Source: Syntrophobacterales bacterium | Lineage (GTDB): Bacteria; Desulfobacterota; Syntrophia; Syntrophales; JAAYKM01 | Length of the DNA: 9,118 bases | Assembly (NCBI GenBank): GCA_031285215.1 | Contig: JAITWQ010000013.1 | Location: 1 to 9,118 of the forward strand | Reading direction: 5' to 3' | Part shown: positions 1-7,586 of the stretch, one piece after another | Layout of the letters: each line of letters starts with the position of its first letter | Position numbering within the stretch: the stretch's first letter is position 1 | Made by a program: the position numbers and the translations under genes | Notes under the pieces: model-generated | What the model saw: the letters and a program-made list of their open reading frames with translations, nothing else | What the model was told of the DNA's origin: nothing | Databases searched by the model: none

Positions 1-1827
1 GAAATATTTTTACGGGAATTGATCTCCAACGCTTCCGACGCTATTGATAAACTGCGATTCCGTTCTCAGACGGAAGCGGATATTTTGGGGAGCAATACGG
101 AGTTTAAAATCAAAATCATCCCCGATAAAGAAAAAGGAACTTTGGAAATCTCGGACAACGGCATCGGTATGACCTACGAAGAAGTGGTAAACAACATCGG
201 CACCATCGCCCAAAGCGGCACTGCCCACTTCCTCAAGGCATCTCAGGAAGGAGAAAAAGCAGCCTCCCTGCTGCCGGAATTAATCGGTCAGTTCGGCGTC
301 GGTTTCTACAGCGCCTTTATCGTTGCCGATAAGGTAACCATCATTACCAGGGCTGCGGGATCTGAACAGGCCATTAAATGGGAATCAGCGGGCAGCGGCT
401 CATATACCGTCGAGGAGACGGAAAAAGAAACCAGGGGAACGACGGTCATCCTCCGCCTCAAAAAAACGGAAGAAAAAGACGAGCAGGATTTCACCGACGA
501 ATGGGTTATCCGCGACATTATTAAACGCCACTCCGATTTCGTCGCCTACCCCATCGTCATGGACACAGAAAGGACAGAGCCTGTTCTGGATCAGGATAAT
601 AAACCCATCCCCGACAAAACGGAAAAGGTGATCCGCGAAGAAACGCTTAACTCCATGAAGGCGATCTGGCTGCGCGACAAAAAAGAAATCACCGATGACG
701 AATACCGGGAATTCTATCAGCACGTCGGCCACGACTGGACTCCTCCCCTCACCCATATGCACGTGAAACTGGAAGGCGCGACGGAATATACAGCCCTCCT
801 CTACATTCCCGCCCATGCGCCTTTCGACTTCTTTTCCGGCATGGAAAAGCACGGCGTCAAACTCTACAGCAAGCGGGTGTTCATCATGGACAACTGCAAA
901 GAGCTTATGCCCTCCTATTTGTGCTTTATCAAAGGCGTTGTTGACGCCCCCGATCTTAATTTGAATATCAGCCGCGAAATTCTCCAGCAGGACGTTTTGG
1001 TCAGAAATATCCGCAAGAATCTGGTGAAAAAAATCTTCGATCTTTTAACCAGTCTGGAAAAGGAAAAGTATGATACTTTCTTTGGCGAATTCGGGGCGAT
1101 TTTCAAAACGGGCATTTCTACGGATTTTGAAAACAGGGAAAAGATCGCCTCCCTCCTCCGCTATAAAACCACCCATTCCGGCGGCGCGTATGTTTCCCTC
1201 AAAGACTACATCAACCGCATGAAACCGGATCAGGAGAAAATTTTCTACATTACCGGCGAGAACATGGTCTCCCTGCAAAACAGCCCCCATCTGGAAAAAC
1301 TGAAGGAAAAGGATTTTGAGGTCATTCTCATGACCGACCCCATTGACGAGTGGGTGGTGCGCGATCTCCGGGAGTTTGAAAAGAAACCCTTCGTCAGCGC
1401 AGAAAAAGGTGATCTTGAATTTGAAAAGGTTGACGATCAGCAAAAAGAGGCCTTCGTCCCTTTATTCCAGCACATTCAGACGCTCCTTCAGGAAAAGGTA
1501 AAGGAAGTAAAACCTTCCACCCATCTTAAAGATTCCATCTCCTGCCTCTCCGGGGCGGTTAACGACATGAGCGCCTACCTGCAAAAGGTACTCAAGGCAA
1601 CGGGTCAGGAAATACCCGTGGAAAAGCGCGTTCTGGAAATTAATATGACTCATCCGTTCACGGAAAAGATAAAAACTATTTACGAAGCAGATAAGGAAGC
1701 GCCGGCGCTGAACGATTACGCCCAGTTGCTGTACGATCTGGCCATCGTCTCTGAGGGAGGAAAACTTGATAATCCTTCACGATTCAGCAAAATGATTGGG
1801 GATTTGATGGTTAAAACAGAAGCATAG
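1..1827 (+). CDS. htpG: Chaperone protein HtpG (Hsp90 family), 5'-truncated by the window edge
   Basis: ATP-dependent cytosolic chaperone of the Hsp90 family. The frame is open from base 1 (Glu-Ile-Phe-Leu-Arg-Glu-Leu) to TAG at 1825-1827, giving 608 residues. By comparison with the usual HtpG length (about 630), roughly 28-30 N-terminal residues and the true start lie upstream of the window. The TTG at 19 is an internal Leu codon, not the start. Counting from the first visible residue, the GHKL ATPase domain shows the helix with Glu6 and Asn10 (RELISN), the DNGIGM loop at 52-57, GQFGVGF at 96-102 and the GTT segment at 146-148. The middle domain follows, with the conserved LYSKRVFI and NLNISREILQQ stretches, and then the C-terminal dimerisation domain with MTHPF and the usual end. 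All landmarks are intact and no frameshift is seen. The gene is followed by a 205-base gap, so it is probably the last gene of its unit. Confidence 0.97.
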   Translation, partial: EIFLRELISNASDAIDKLRFRSQTEADILGSNTEFKIKIIPDKEKGTLEISDNGIGMTYEEVVNNIGTIAQSGTAHFLKASQEGEKAASLLPELIGQFGVGFYSAFIVADKVTIITRAAGSEQAIKWESAGSGSYTVEETEKETRGTTVILRLKKTEEKDEQDFTDEWVIRDIIKRHSDFVAYPIVMDTERTEPVLDQDNKPIPDKTEKVIREETLNSMKAIWLRDKKEITDDEYREFYQHVGHDWTPPLTHMHVKLEGATEYTALLYIPAHAPFDFFSGMEKHGVKLYSKRVFIMDNCKELMPSYLCFIKGVVDAPDLNLNISREILQQDVLVRNIRKNLVKKIFDLLTSLEKEKYDTFFGEFGAIFKTGISTDFENREKIASLLRYKTTHSGGAYVSLKDYINRMKPDQEKIFYITGENMVSLQNSPHLEKLKEKDFEVILMTDPIDEWVVRDLREFEKKPFVSAEKGDLEFEKVDDQQKEAFVPLFQHIQTLLQEKVKEVKPSTHLKDSISCLSGAVNDMSAYLQKVLKATGQEIPVEKRVLEINMTHPFTEKIKTIYEADKEAPALNDYAQLLYDLAIVSEGGKLDNPSRFSKMIGDLMVKTEA

Positions 1828-1867
1828 ATTATGCGCAATGGGATATAAAACCGCCGCCGGACCCACA

Positions 1868-1888
1868 CGCTCGCGCCGGTTTGCAATC
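1868..1888 (+). repeat. Dispersed 21-base repeat, copy 1
   Basis: The stretch starts CGCTCGCGCCG and ends TTTGCAATC. It matches 9098-9118 at 20 of 21 positions, the single difference being G1879 against A9109. Bases 1877-1889 can fold into a 5-pair hairpin with a TGC loop. The G/A difference keeps pairing possible (G-T here, A-T in copy 2). Short, hairpin-forming, intergenic and repeated is the profile of REP-like elements, which are often mobilised by REP-associated tyrosine (Y1) transposases. No such transposase is in the window, so that link is inference. Confidence 0.6.
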
Positions 1889-1962
1889 GCGTCCCTGCGG
1901 CTGCCATGCCAGACAAACTCCCCCGTGAAGAGGTGGGCGCAGACAGACGGGATGGTTGAGAG

Positions 1963-1991
1963 AATTGCAGCGCGGACAACATGACCGCGAG
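1963..1991 (-). repeat. Possible diverged inverted copy of the 21-base repeat
   Basis: Read on the - strand this stretch begins CTCGCG and ends TGCAATT. These are nearly the same outer blocks as copy 1 (CTCGCG and TGCAATC), but with a 16-base spacer in place of 6. An internal hairpin CGCGG/CCGCG (1971-1975 with 1985-1989) sits in the spacer. Together with copy 1 it would bracket about 124 bases with inverted ends, as paired REP elements do. The matching blocks are only 6-7 bases, so chance is a real alternative. Confidence 0.25.
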
Positions 1992-2022
1992 AATAAAAAT
2001 ATAAAAGCGCCAAATTTCCCCT

Positions 2023-2026
2023 GAGG
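2023..2026 (+). promoter_or_regulatory. Ribosome binding site of uppP
   Basis: GAGG sits 6 bases before the ATG at 2033 and supports that start. It also agrees with the family's usual N terminus, in which the conserved QGLTE motif lies near residue 15. Confidence 0.6.
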
Positions 2027-2032
2027 TTATTT

Positions 2033-2851
2033 ATGACTGTTTTGCAAGCTGTTTTACTGGGCGTTATCCAGGGTTTAACAGAACTGCTGCCCGTCAGCAG
2101 TTCCGCTCATCTTGTTATTGCCCGAAGCTTTATGCCCAATTTCAACCAACCGGGCGTCCTTTTTGATGCAGTGCTTCACATGGGCACCCTCTTATCCGTC
2201 ATCTATTTTTTCAGGAAGGATATAACCGCCATGATATCATCCATCCTGCCCACAGGAGCAGGGGCGGCCTCTGCAAGCGGCCAGAAAAAAACCTATCGCA
2301 AATTGATTTTTCTGCTTGTAATCAGCACGTTCATCACCGCCGCCGTGGGCTTATTGTTCAAAGAGGAAATTGAGGGTCTCTATTCTTCCGTAAAAATCTC
2401 TCTTCTGATGCTTTGCGTTACCGGAATCATCCTGTTCCTCTCGGACAAAGTCAAGTACGCCTCCCGTAAAGAAGGAAACGTGTCCGTTATAGACGCCTGT
2501 TTGATCGGATTCGTTCAATCCATAGCCCTTATACCGGGCATTTCCCGGTCGGGATCAACAATCGCCTGCGGTATTTTCCTGGGACTTACACGGGAAACGG
2601 CGGCGCGTTATTCCTTTCTGCTGTCCATACCGGCCATTCTCGGCGCTGTCGTTCTGCAAAGCCGTCATTTTTCCGCGATCACGCAAAATGATATTCTGCC
2701 CTACGCTTTAGGCTTTGCCGCCGCCGCTGTTACCGGTTTTCTCTCCCTGCAAATGCTCTATTTCATCATCAAGCGGGCGCGGCTTCGCTTTTTTGCCTAC
2801 TACTGCTGGCTCTTGAGCGGAAGCGTCATGTTCTTCCTCTGGTACAAATAA
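2033..2851 (+). CDS. uppP: Undecaprenyl-diphosphatase UppP (BacA family)
   Basis: Integral inner-membrane phosphatase that converts undecaprenyl diphosphate to undecaprenyl phosphate. It recycles the lipid carrier for peptidoglycan and surface polysaccharide export, and overexpression of the family gives bacitracin resistance. The 272-residue length is typical. Both family signatures are present: QGLTELLPVSSSAHL at 13-27, with the acidic Glu17 and His26 expected in the active site, and PGISRSGSTI at 168-177, with the essential-type Arg172. Hydrophobic segments alternate along the whole chain, for example about 43-60, 90-107, 121-137, 193-208, 221-247 and 253-270. A polar loop, roughly 73-88, separates the two signature halves. 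The gene appears to be a single unit, 205 bases after htpG and 167 bases before the next gene. No key residue is missing. Confidence 0.96.
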   Translation: MTVLQAVLLGVIQGLTELLPVSSSAHLVIARSFMPNFNQPGVLFDAVLHMGTLLSVIYFFRKDITAMISSILPTGAGAASASGQKKTYRKLIFLLVISTFITAAVGLLFKEEIEGLYSSVKISLLMLCVTGIILFLSDKVKYASRKEGNVSVIDACLIGFVQSIALIPGISRSGSTIACGIFLGLTRETAARYSFLLSIPAILGAVVLQSRHFSAITQNDILPYALGFAAAAVTGFLSLQMLYFIIKRARLRFFAYYCWLLSGSVMFFLWYK

Positions 2852-2856
2852 AATAT

Positions 2857-2878
2857 GGAATGATCTTCCTGTTTTTTT
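2857..2878 (+). terminator. Weak candidate terminator after uppP
   Basis: GGAA (2857-2860) and TTCC (2866-2869) can pair around a TGATC loop just after the uppP stop, and seven T follow at 2872-2878. The T run is good but the stem is only 4 pairs, so this is a weak intrinsic terminator at best. Confidence 0.25.
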
Positions 2879-2938
2879 CATCGAAACCCTTTTTAAAATG
2901 ATCGTTTTTTGATATACGCCTTTTGTAAGATAAGCGAT

Positions 2939-2944
2939 TATAAT
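2939..2944 (+). promoter_or_regulatory. Candidate -10 box for the CheX-like/ftsK/rimO unit
   Basis: An exact TATAAT lies 74 bases before the ATG at 3019, in an AT-rich stretch that follows the uppP unit. No hexamer resembling TTGACA is found 16-18 bases upstream and there is no TGn extension, so the call rests on the -10 match and position alone. Confidence 0.3.
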
Positions 2945-3018
2945 CCATATCGTTATTTAATACGTCCCATCGTCAGGCAGAAAAAGATTTTCTCCGGGGA
3001 GGAAAGGAAACAGCAAAT

Positions 3019-3921
3019 ATGAACGTCAGGTTCATCAACCCTTTTCTGGACGGTACTGCAGAAGTTCTCAAAACAATGACCTTTACGGATGCGGAGACGG
3101 GAAAGGCCTATCTCAAGAAAGATGACGCCGCCCACGGGGAAATTTCCGGCATCATTGGCATTACGGGGGATATTGTGGGTTCCCTTGCCGTCAGTTTTGA
3201 GGTGAGCTGTATTTGCGGCATTGTAAGCAGTATGCTGGGTGAACAATATAACGAACCAACCCGCGATGTCCTCGACGCGGCAGGAGAATTGACCAATATG
3301 ATCTCCGGTGTCGCCCGCACCAGGATGGAAAAAGACGGTTTAAGCGTTTTTGCCGCGATTCCCTCTGTGGTCATCGGAAAAGACCATACCATCAGCCATA
3401 TCCTCAAAGCGCCCAGTATTGTCATCCCCTTCTCCACCCCCCATGGCCGGTTTGTTATTGATATCTGCGTTAAAGCGACGGAGACCAATATGAAAGATCA
3501 GGTGGCTTACGATGTTGTTAACAAAGCGACTCTTCCCCAGGGAAAAATAGCGAAAACATCTCCGGCCTCACCTGCGGCGGCGGCGCAAACAGCCGCCGGA
3601 AAACCGGCATCTCCGCCGGAAACCGCTTCCTCTCCGGGCGAAGAAACACAACCCGAATCACGCCTCGACAAGCTGAAAAAAAATATGCGCAAACTGAGCC
3701 AGGCAAGGGAGGAATTATTTAAAGAACTGGAATCACAGCCCTTTATGGTACTGGCCAAGAGAAAAGAGAAAAAGAAATTGCTTGATATCTACGATGACAG
3801 GCTGCGCAAAATCAAACTTGACATATCCACGGTTCAGGCCATTGAAGCGATGGACAATACCTCTGATCCGGAACGCGCCATTAAGGCGCACTTTCAGGAT
3901 CATGTCCGCAATCACAAATAA
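3019..3921 (+). CDS. CheX-like phosphatase-domain protein with a long charged helical tail
   Basis: The 300-residue product has two parts. Residues 1-152 look like a CheX domain, related to the CheC/FliY phosphatases that dephosphorylate the response regulator CheY-P. The N-terminal FINPFLDGTAEVLKTM helix and the DAAGELTNMISG segment are typical, and the latter holds the E-x-x-N catalytic pattern (Glu90, Asn93). A Pro/Ala-rich linker follows at about 172-212. The remaining 213-300 are strongly charged and probably helical, perhaps coiled-coil (Lys/Arg/Glu-rich, 214-270). I do not recognise this tail as a known family. No signal peptide or membrane segment is seen, so it should be cytosolic. 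Purine-rich GGGGAGG and AAGGA at 2996-3008 precede the ATG. Only 14 bases separate its stop from ftsK, so the two are probably co-transcribed. The domain call is from motif recognition. Its partner is unknown, since no cheY or kinase gene is in the window. Confidence 0.8.
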   Translation: MNVRFINPFLDGTAEVLKTMTFTDAETGKAYLKKDDAAHGEISGIIGITGDIVGSLAVSFEVSCICGIVSSMLGEQYNEPTRDVLDAAGELTNMISGVARTRMEKDGLSVFAAIPSVVIGKDHTISHILKAPSIVIPFSTPHGRFVIDICVKATETNMKDQVAYDVVNKATLPQGKIAKTSPASPAAAAQTAAGKPASPPETASSPGEETQPESRLDKLKKNMRKLSQAREELFKELESQPFMVLAKRKEKKKLLDIYDDRLRKIKLDISTVQAIEAMDNTSDPERAIKAHFQDHVRNHK

Positions 3922-3935
3922 CCACCCGTTGCTCC

Positions 3936-6197
3936 ATGGCAAAAAATAAAGGATTTAAGAAAACAACCGAAATTAAGGGAATTCTCCTCATTACGCTCTC
4001 CCTGCTTCTTTTGTTATGCCTCCTTTCCTATTCACCCCAGGATAATTCCTATACCTATTACGCTTCAAACCCGGATAAGGTTAAAAATCTGATCGGCACT
4101 GCCGGTTCCCATACCGCCGCTTTCCTGATCCTTCTTTTTGGAGGAAGTGTTTTTTTCCTTCCCCTTGTGTTTTTCATCGCGGGAATAAGATATTTGGTCA
4201 GTAACGCTTTTCGTATCAAAGCGTCCCATGTTATGGGCTGTATCGGCCTCATTTTATCCACCTCCGCCCTGCTGACACTGACCTTAAAAGAATTTGCCGT
4301 TTCCGGGACGCCTCTCCAGGCAGGCGGCCTGCTCGGATTTTGGGTAACCAGATTTCTGAACGGATGGCTGAGCGTAACGGGTACTGCCCTCGTATCCGCC
4401 GCCCTGCTGATCATCTCACCCATGATCATGAGCAACTTCTCCGTCGTACTGACGGCAAAAATACTTTCCCGCCTCACTGCCATGTCCTGGTTTCGGACGC
4501 ACGGTCTTTTTTCCGCCCTCAAAAAGCGGCTAAGCATCCACGGTACCGATAAAGACGCCATTCCCGTCATCAAGCCCGCGAAAGAAGACCCGCCGTCTTC
4601 ACCTTCGCCCAGGGAGGAAAAACAAAAGGCGGAACAAGCTTCCTTTGATTTCATACCTAAACGGGCTTTTTTCCGCCTCCCCACTCTCAGTCTTCTCTCC
4701 GACGCGCCGCCCAATAATGACAAAAAGGTGCGGCGGGATACCCTCATCACCAACTCCAGAACATTGGAAAAGAAACTTGCCGATTTCGGCGTGGAGGGGA
4801 GAGTTGTGGAAATTCAGCCTGGACCGGTGGTTACCATGTACGAACTTGAACCGGCACCGGGAGTAAAGATAAACAAAATTACAACGTTAACCGACGATCT
4901 GGCCCTGGCCCTGCGTGCGCCAAGCATACGCATTGTGGCCCCTATCCCCGGAAAAGCCGTGGTGGGAATTGAAATTCCCAACCCGGAAAGGGAAGACGTC
5001 TATCTCAAAGACGTACTGGATAACCCCCTGTTTTCCAACAACACCCATAATCTGCCCATCGCTTTGGGTAAAAATATCGTCGGCGCTCCTGTCATTGCGG
5101 ATCTGATCCGTATGCCCCACCTGCTCATCGCCGGTACAACAGGATCGGGCAAGAGCGTCTCCCTGAATGCCATGATTTGCAGTATTCTCTTCAAAGCAAC
5201 GCCCGATGAGGTCAAGTTTATCATGATTGACCCAAAGCGGATAGAATTGGCCTCCTATGAGGGGATTCCCCATCTCCTTCATCCCGTTGTCATTGATCCG
5301 AAAAAGGCCGCCCAGGTTTTAAAATGGGCTGTTCAGGAAATGGAGCGCCGCTACCAGCTGATCAGCACTTTGGGCGCGAAAAATATCGGCGTGTACAATA
5401 AAATGCTGAAGCGGCGAAAAGAAGATGAAGGCCAGCTTTCCCATGACGGCGAAATGGAAGAGGAACTCACGTCCCCTGCTGACGCCGCGGAGTTTCAGGA
5501 GGAAGAAAATATCCCTTCCGCACCGGAAGCAAGCGCCCTTCTGTCTCCTCTGCCCTATATCGTAATTATTATTGATGAGCTGGCCGACCTGATGATGGTG
5601 GCGCAGCGGCATGTCGAAGAATCTCTGGCGCGTCTCGCTCAAATGGCCCGCGCCGCCGGTATTCATCTTATCCTCGCCACGCAGAGGCCGTCAGTTGATG
5701 TAATCACGGGCCTGATCAAGGCCAATTTCCGCGCCCGCATCTCGTTTCAGGTTTCTTCCAAAATTGATTCCAGAACCATTCTTGACGATCAGGGAGCGGA
5801 AAAACTCCTGGGCGCAGGCGATATGCTCTTCATTCCCCCCGATACATCGCGCCTCACCCGTATCCACGGCGCCTTCGTGTCGGATAAAGAGATTAACCGC
5901 ATCGTGGAATACGTCAGGAAGCAGGGACAACCCGTTTACGACGAATCAATCACGAAAGACATCATTGACGATGAAGGCCGGGAACAGGAAGATAAGGAAT
6001 TTGATGAGAAATACGACGAAGCCGTGGAATTGGTTACCGATTTGGGACAGGCGTCCATTTCTCTGGTACAGCGATACCTGAAAATCGGTTATAACCGGGC
6101 GGCCCGCATCATTGAACAGATGGAAAAAGAGGGGATTGTCGGCCCCGCCGATGGCGCCAAGCCCCGTAAAATCCTGGCCCAAAAGATGCCTAAATGA
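3936..6197 (+). CDS. ftsK: DNA translocase FtsK
   Basis: Septum-anchored, ATP-driven hexameric pump that moves chromosomal DNA toward the terminus during division and activates Xer recombination at dif. The 753 residues follow the short FtsK/SpoIIIE plan. Four membrane segments lie at roughly 14-31, 60-86, 98-117 and 143-166. A linker of only about 80-90 residues follows. The motor has Walker A GTTGSGKS at 400-407, Walker B IIIDELAD at 544-551 and the ATQRPSVDVITG segment at 581-592. A C-terminal winged-helix gamma domain lies at about 690-745, with QASISLVQRYLKIGYNRAAR, the part that reads the polar KOPS sites. An acidic insert at about 493-533 between the Walker motifs is longer than I expect for the family. 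No clear Shine-Dalgarno sequence precedes ATG 3936, so translation may depend on coupling to the gene 14 bases upstream. The 3' end overlaps rimO by 4 bases. Confidence 0.97.
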   Translation: MAKNKGFKKTTEIKGILLITLSLLLLLCLLSYSPQDNSYTYYASNPDKVKNLIGTAGSHTAAFLILLFGGSVFFLPLVFFIAGIRYLVSNAFRIKASHVMGCIGLILSTSALLTLTLKEFAVSGTPLQAGGLLGFWVTRFLNGWLSVTGTALVSAALLIISPMIMSNFSVVLTAKILSRLTAMSWFRTHGLFSALKKRLSIHGTDKDAIPVIKPAKEDPPSSPSPREEKQKAEQASFDFIPKRAFFRLPTLSLLSDAPPNNDKKVRRDTLITNSRTLEKKLADFGVEGRVVEIQPGPVVTMYELEPAPGVKINKITTLTDDLALALRAPSIRIVAPIPGKAVVGIEIPNPEREDVYLKDVLDNPLFSNNTHNLPIALGKNIVGAPVIADLIRMPHLLIAGTTGSGKSVSLNAMICSILFKATPDEVKFIMIDPKRIELASYEGIPHLLHPVVIDPKKAAQVLKWAVQEMERRYQLISTLGAKNIGVYNKMLKRRKEDEGQLSHDGEMEEELTSPADAAEFQEEENIPSAPEASALLSPLPYIVIIIDELADLMMVAQRHVEESLARLAQMARAAGIHLILATQRPSVDVITGLIKANFRARISFQVSSKIDSRTILDDQGAEKLLGAGDMLFIPPDTSRLTRIHGAFVSDKEINRIVEYVRKQGQPVYDESITKDIIDDEGREQEDKEFDEKYDEAVELVTDLGQASISLVQRYLKIGYNRAARIIEQMEKEGIVGPADGAKPRKILAQKMPK

Positions 6198-7543
6198 TAC
6201 GGAAGAAGGTCTATATCCTCAGTCTGGGATGCCCGAAAAATCTCATTGACGCAGAAATTATGTCTGCGGCCCTCCAAACCGCCGGTTTTGATATCACCCC
6301 CAAAGAGGAGGAGGCCGCTATTATCATGGTCAACACCTGCGCCTTTATCCTTCCTGCCAAAGAAGAATCCATTGACGAGATTCTGCGCCTGGTTCAATGG
6401 AAGACGCGAGGTTCGTGCGCCCGTCTTATTGTCACCGGCTGTCTGGCACAGCGCTATGGTCAGGAGCTTTGCCGGGAAATCCCGGAAGTTGATCTGTTTC
6501 TGGGCATAAATGAAGCCGGTCATATCGCTGGCCATGTTCAGCGCCTGCTGCGGGAACCACCTGCTTTGCCCGGCCGCGCCGTCATATCGCCTCCAACTTT
6601 CCTGATGACGGCGCACCATAAACGCCGCCTGGCCACTCCTTTCTACAGCGCTTATCTGAAAATCGCCGAAGGATGTTCCAACAGATGTTCTTACTGTGTC
6701 ATCCCTTCCGTCAGGGGGGCGCTGCGCAGCAGACTCCTTCACGATATTCTCGCCGAGGCCTGCGAGCTGGTTGATAACGGTGTGAGGGAATTAATTATCA
6801 CCGCTCAGGACACCAGCGCCTACGGACGCGATCTTGCGGATCACCCGTCGTTGCCGGAGCTGCTGCAAAAACTCGCCGCCATTCCCGATTTGCATTGGAT
6901 TCGCCTCCTGTACACCTATCCGGAAGAATCGACGGACGGTCTTTTCCGGGTAATCGCCGCCGAAGAAAAGATTTGCGCCTATATTGATGTTCCCATTCAA
7001 CACATTGACGACGATATTCTTGCCGCCATGAACCGGCGCGGAGACAGCAAGATGATTCGGGAACGTCTGGAGCAGGCGCGCTGCCTTATTCCGGGAGTTG
7101 CCCTGCGTACCTCTCTCATCGTCGGTTTTCCCGGAGAGACGTATAAAAAATTCAAGACCCTCCTGTCTTTCGTGGAAGAGATGCGCTTCGACCACCTTGG
7201 CGTTTTTACCTATTCTCCCGAAGAGGATACCCCGGCCGTCAGTTTGCCCGGTCATGTGGGAGAAAGAACCAAGAAAAAACGCCGCGGCATGATTATGGAA
7301 GCCCAGGCCCTCATTTCGCTGGACATCAACCGCACCCTCATTTCCTCCGTTCAGGAGGTTCTTGTGGAGGGGAAAAGCGATTTGGAAGACTACCCGTATC
7401 TGGGGCGATGCCGCCGCCAGGGACCCGACATTGACGGCATAACCTATTTACGCGGAAGAAATTTGCGGGAAGGTGATTTTGTCATGGCCCGCATCGTTGC
7501 GGCTGACGAATACGACCTTTTCGCTGTTGCGGAAGATATGTAA
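6194..7543 (+). CDS. rimO: Ribosomal protein S12 methylthiotransferase RimO
   Basis: Radical-SAM enzyme that adds a methylthio group to the conserved aspartate of ribosomal protein S12. The 449 residues have the full architecture. The N-terminal UPF0004 domain carries three cluster cysteines: Cys13 in SLGCPKN, Cys49 in NTCAF and Cys83 in TGCL. The radical-SAM core has CxxxCxxC at Cys161, Cys165 and Cys168 in KIAEGCSNRCSYC. A C-terminal TRAM domain runs from about 384. GVFTYSPEEDTPA at 336-348 and PSVRGALRSR at 171-180 favour RimO over the tRNA enzyme MiaB. The ATG overlaps the ftsK stop as ATGA (6194-6197), a classic translational-coupling arrangement, and no strong ribosome site of its own is seen. 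It ends 53 bases before the 3' end of the convergent surE. No defect was found. Confidence 0.96.
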   Translation: MIRKKVYILSLGCPKNLIDAEIMSAALQTAGFDITPKEEEAAIIMVNTCAFILPAKEESIDEILRLVQWKTRGSCARLIVTGCLAQRYGQELCREIPEVDLFLGINEAGHIAGHVQRLLREPPALPGRAVISPPTFLMTAHHKRRLATPFYSAYLKIAEGCSNRCSYCVIPSVRGALRSRLLHDILAEACELVDNGVRELIITAQDTSAYGRDLADHPSLPELLQKLAAIPDLHWIRLLYTYPEESTDGLFRVIAAEEKICAYIDVPIQHIDDDILAAMNRRGDSKMIRERLEQARCLIPGVALRTSLIVGFPGETYKKFKTLLSFVEEMRFDHLGVFTYSPEEDTPAVSLPGHVGERTKKKRRGMIMEAQALISLDINRTLISSVQEVLVEGKSDLEDYPYLGRCRRQGPDIDGITYLRGRNLREGDFVMARIVAADEYDLFAVAEDM

Positions 7544-7545
7544 CA

Positions 7546-7563
7546 TTTCTCCCGAAGGAGAAA
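7546..7563. terminator. Perfect hairpin after the rimO stop, possible terminator
   Basis: TTTCTCC (7546-7552) pairs perfectly with GGAGAAA (7557-7563) around CGAA, three bases after the rimO stop. Read from the - strand the loop is TTCG, the very stable tetraloop type. No T run follows on either strand, so it may act as an mRNA 3' end stabiliser or a pausing hairpin rather than a standard intrinsic terminator. Confidence 0.45.
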
Positions 7564-7586
7564 GCATATCATTAACACGATCTTCA

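Larger units (their letters stand above)
1828..2032. other. GC-rich intergenic region between htpG and uppP
   Basis: No credible gene is seen in these 205 bases on either strand. The first two thirds are GC-rich and hold a copy of the window's dispersed repeat (1868-1888) and a possible diverged inverted partner (1963-1991). The last 40 bases are AT-rich, include TATAAA at 2000-2005 and lead into the uppP ribosome site. No convincing -35 element pairs with that TATAAA, and no T-tailed terminator for htpG is visible. The small inverted repeat GCATA/TATGC across the htpG stop (1822-1834) lacks a T run. Confidence 0.6.

Noticed and set aside
19..21. TTG at 19 as the start of htpG
   Set aside because: The frame is open to base 1 and the six preceding codons encode the conserved EIFLRE of the HtpG N domain, so the gene begins before the window.
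400..852. 150-residue open frame on the - strand within htpG
   Set aside because: It is antisense to well-conserved HtpG sequence, with no recognisable domain and no start signal.
1953..1968. Sigma-54-like promoter upstream of uppP (TGG...TTGC)
   Set aside because: The GG-to-GC distance is one base too long, and the CAC part of the -24 element is missing.
2000..2005. TATAAA as a -10 box for uppP
   Set aside because: The hexamers at 16-18 base spacing bear no resemblance to a -35 element and the stretch is simply AT-rich, so it is mentioned only within the intergenic entry.
4058..4753. 231-residue open frame on the - strand within ftsK
   Set aside because: It lies entirely antisense to the clear FtsK membrane and linker region, has no ribosome site or recognisable domain, and is a codon-bias shadow.
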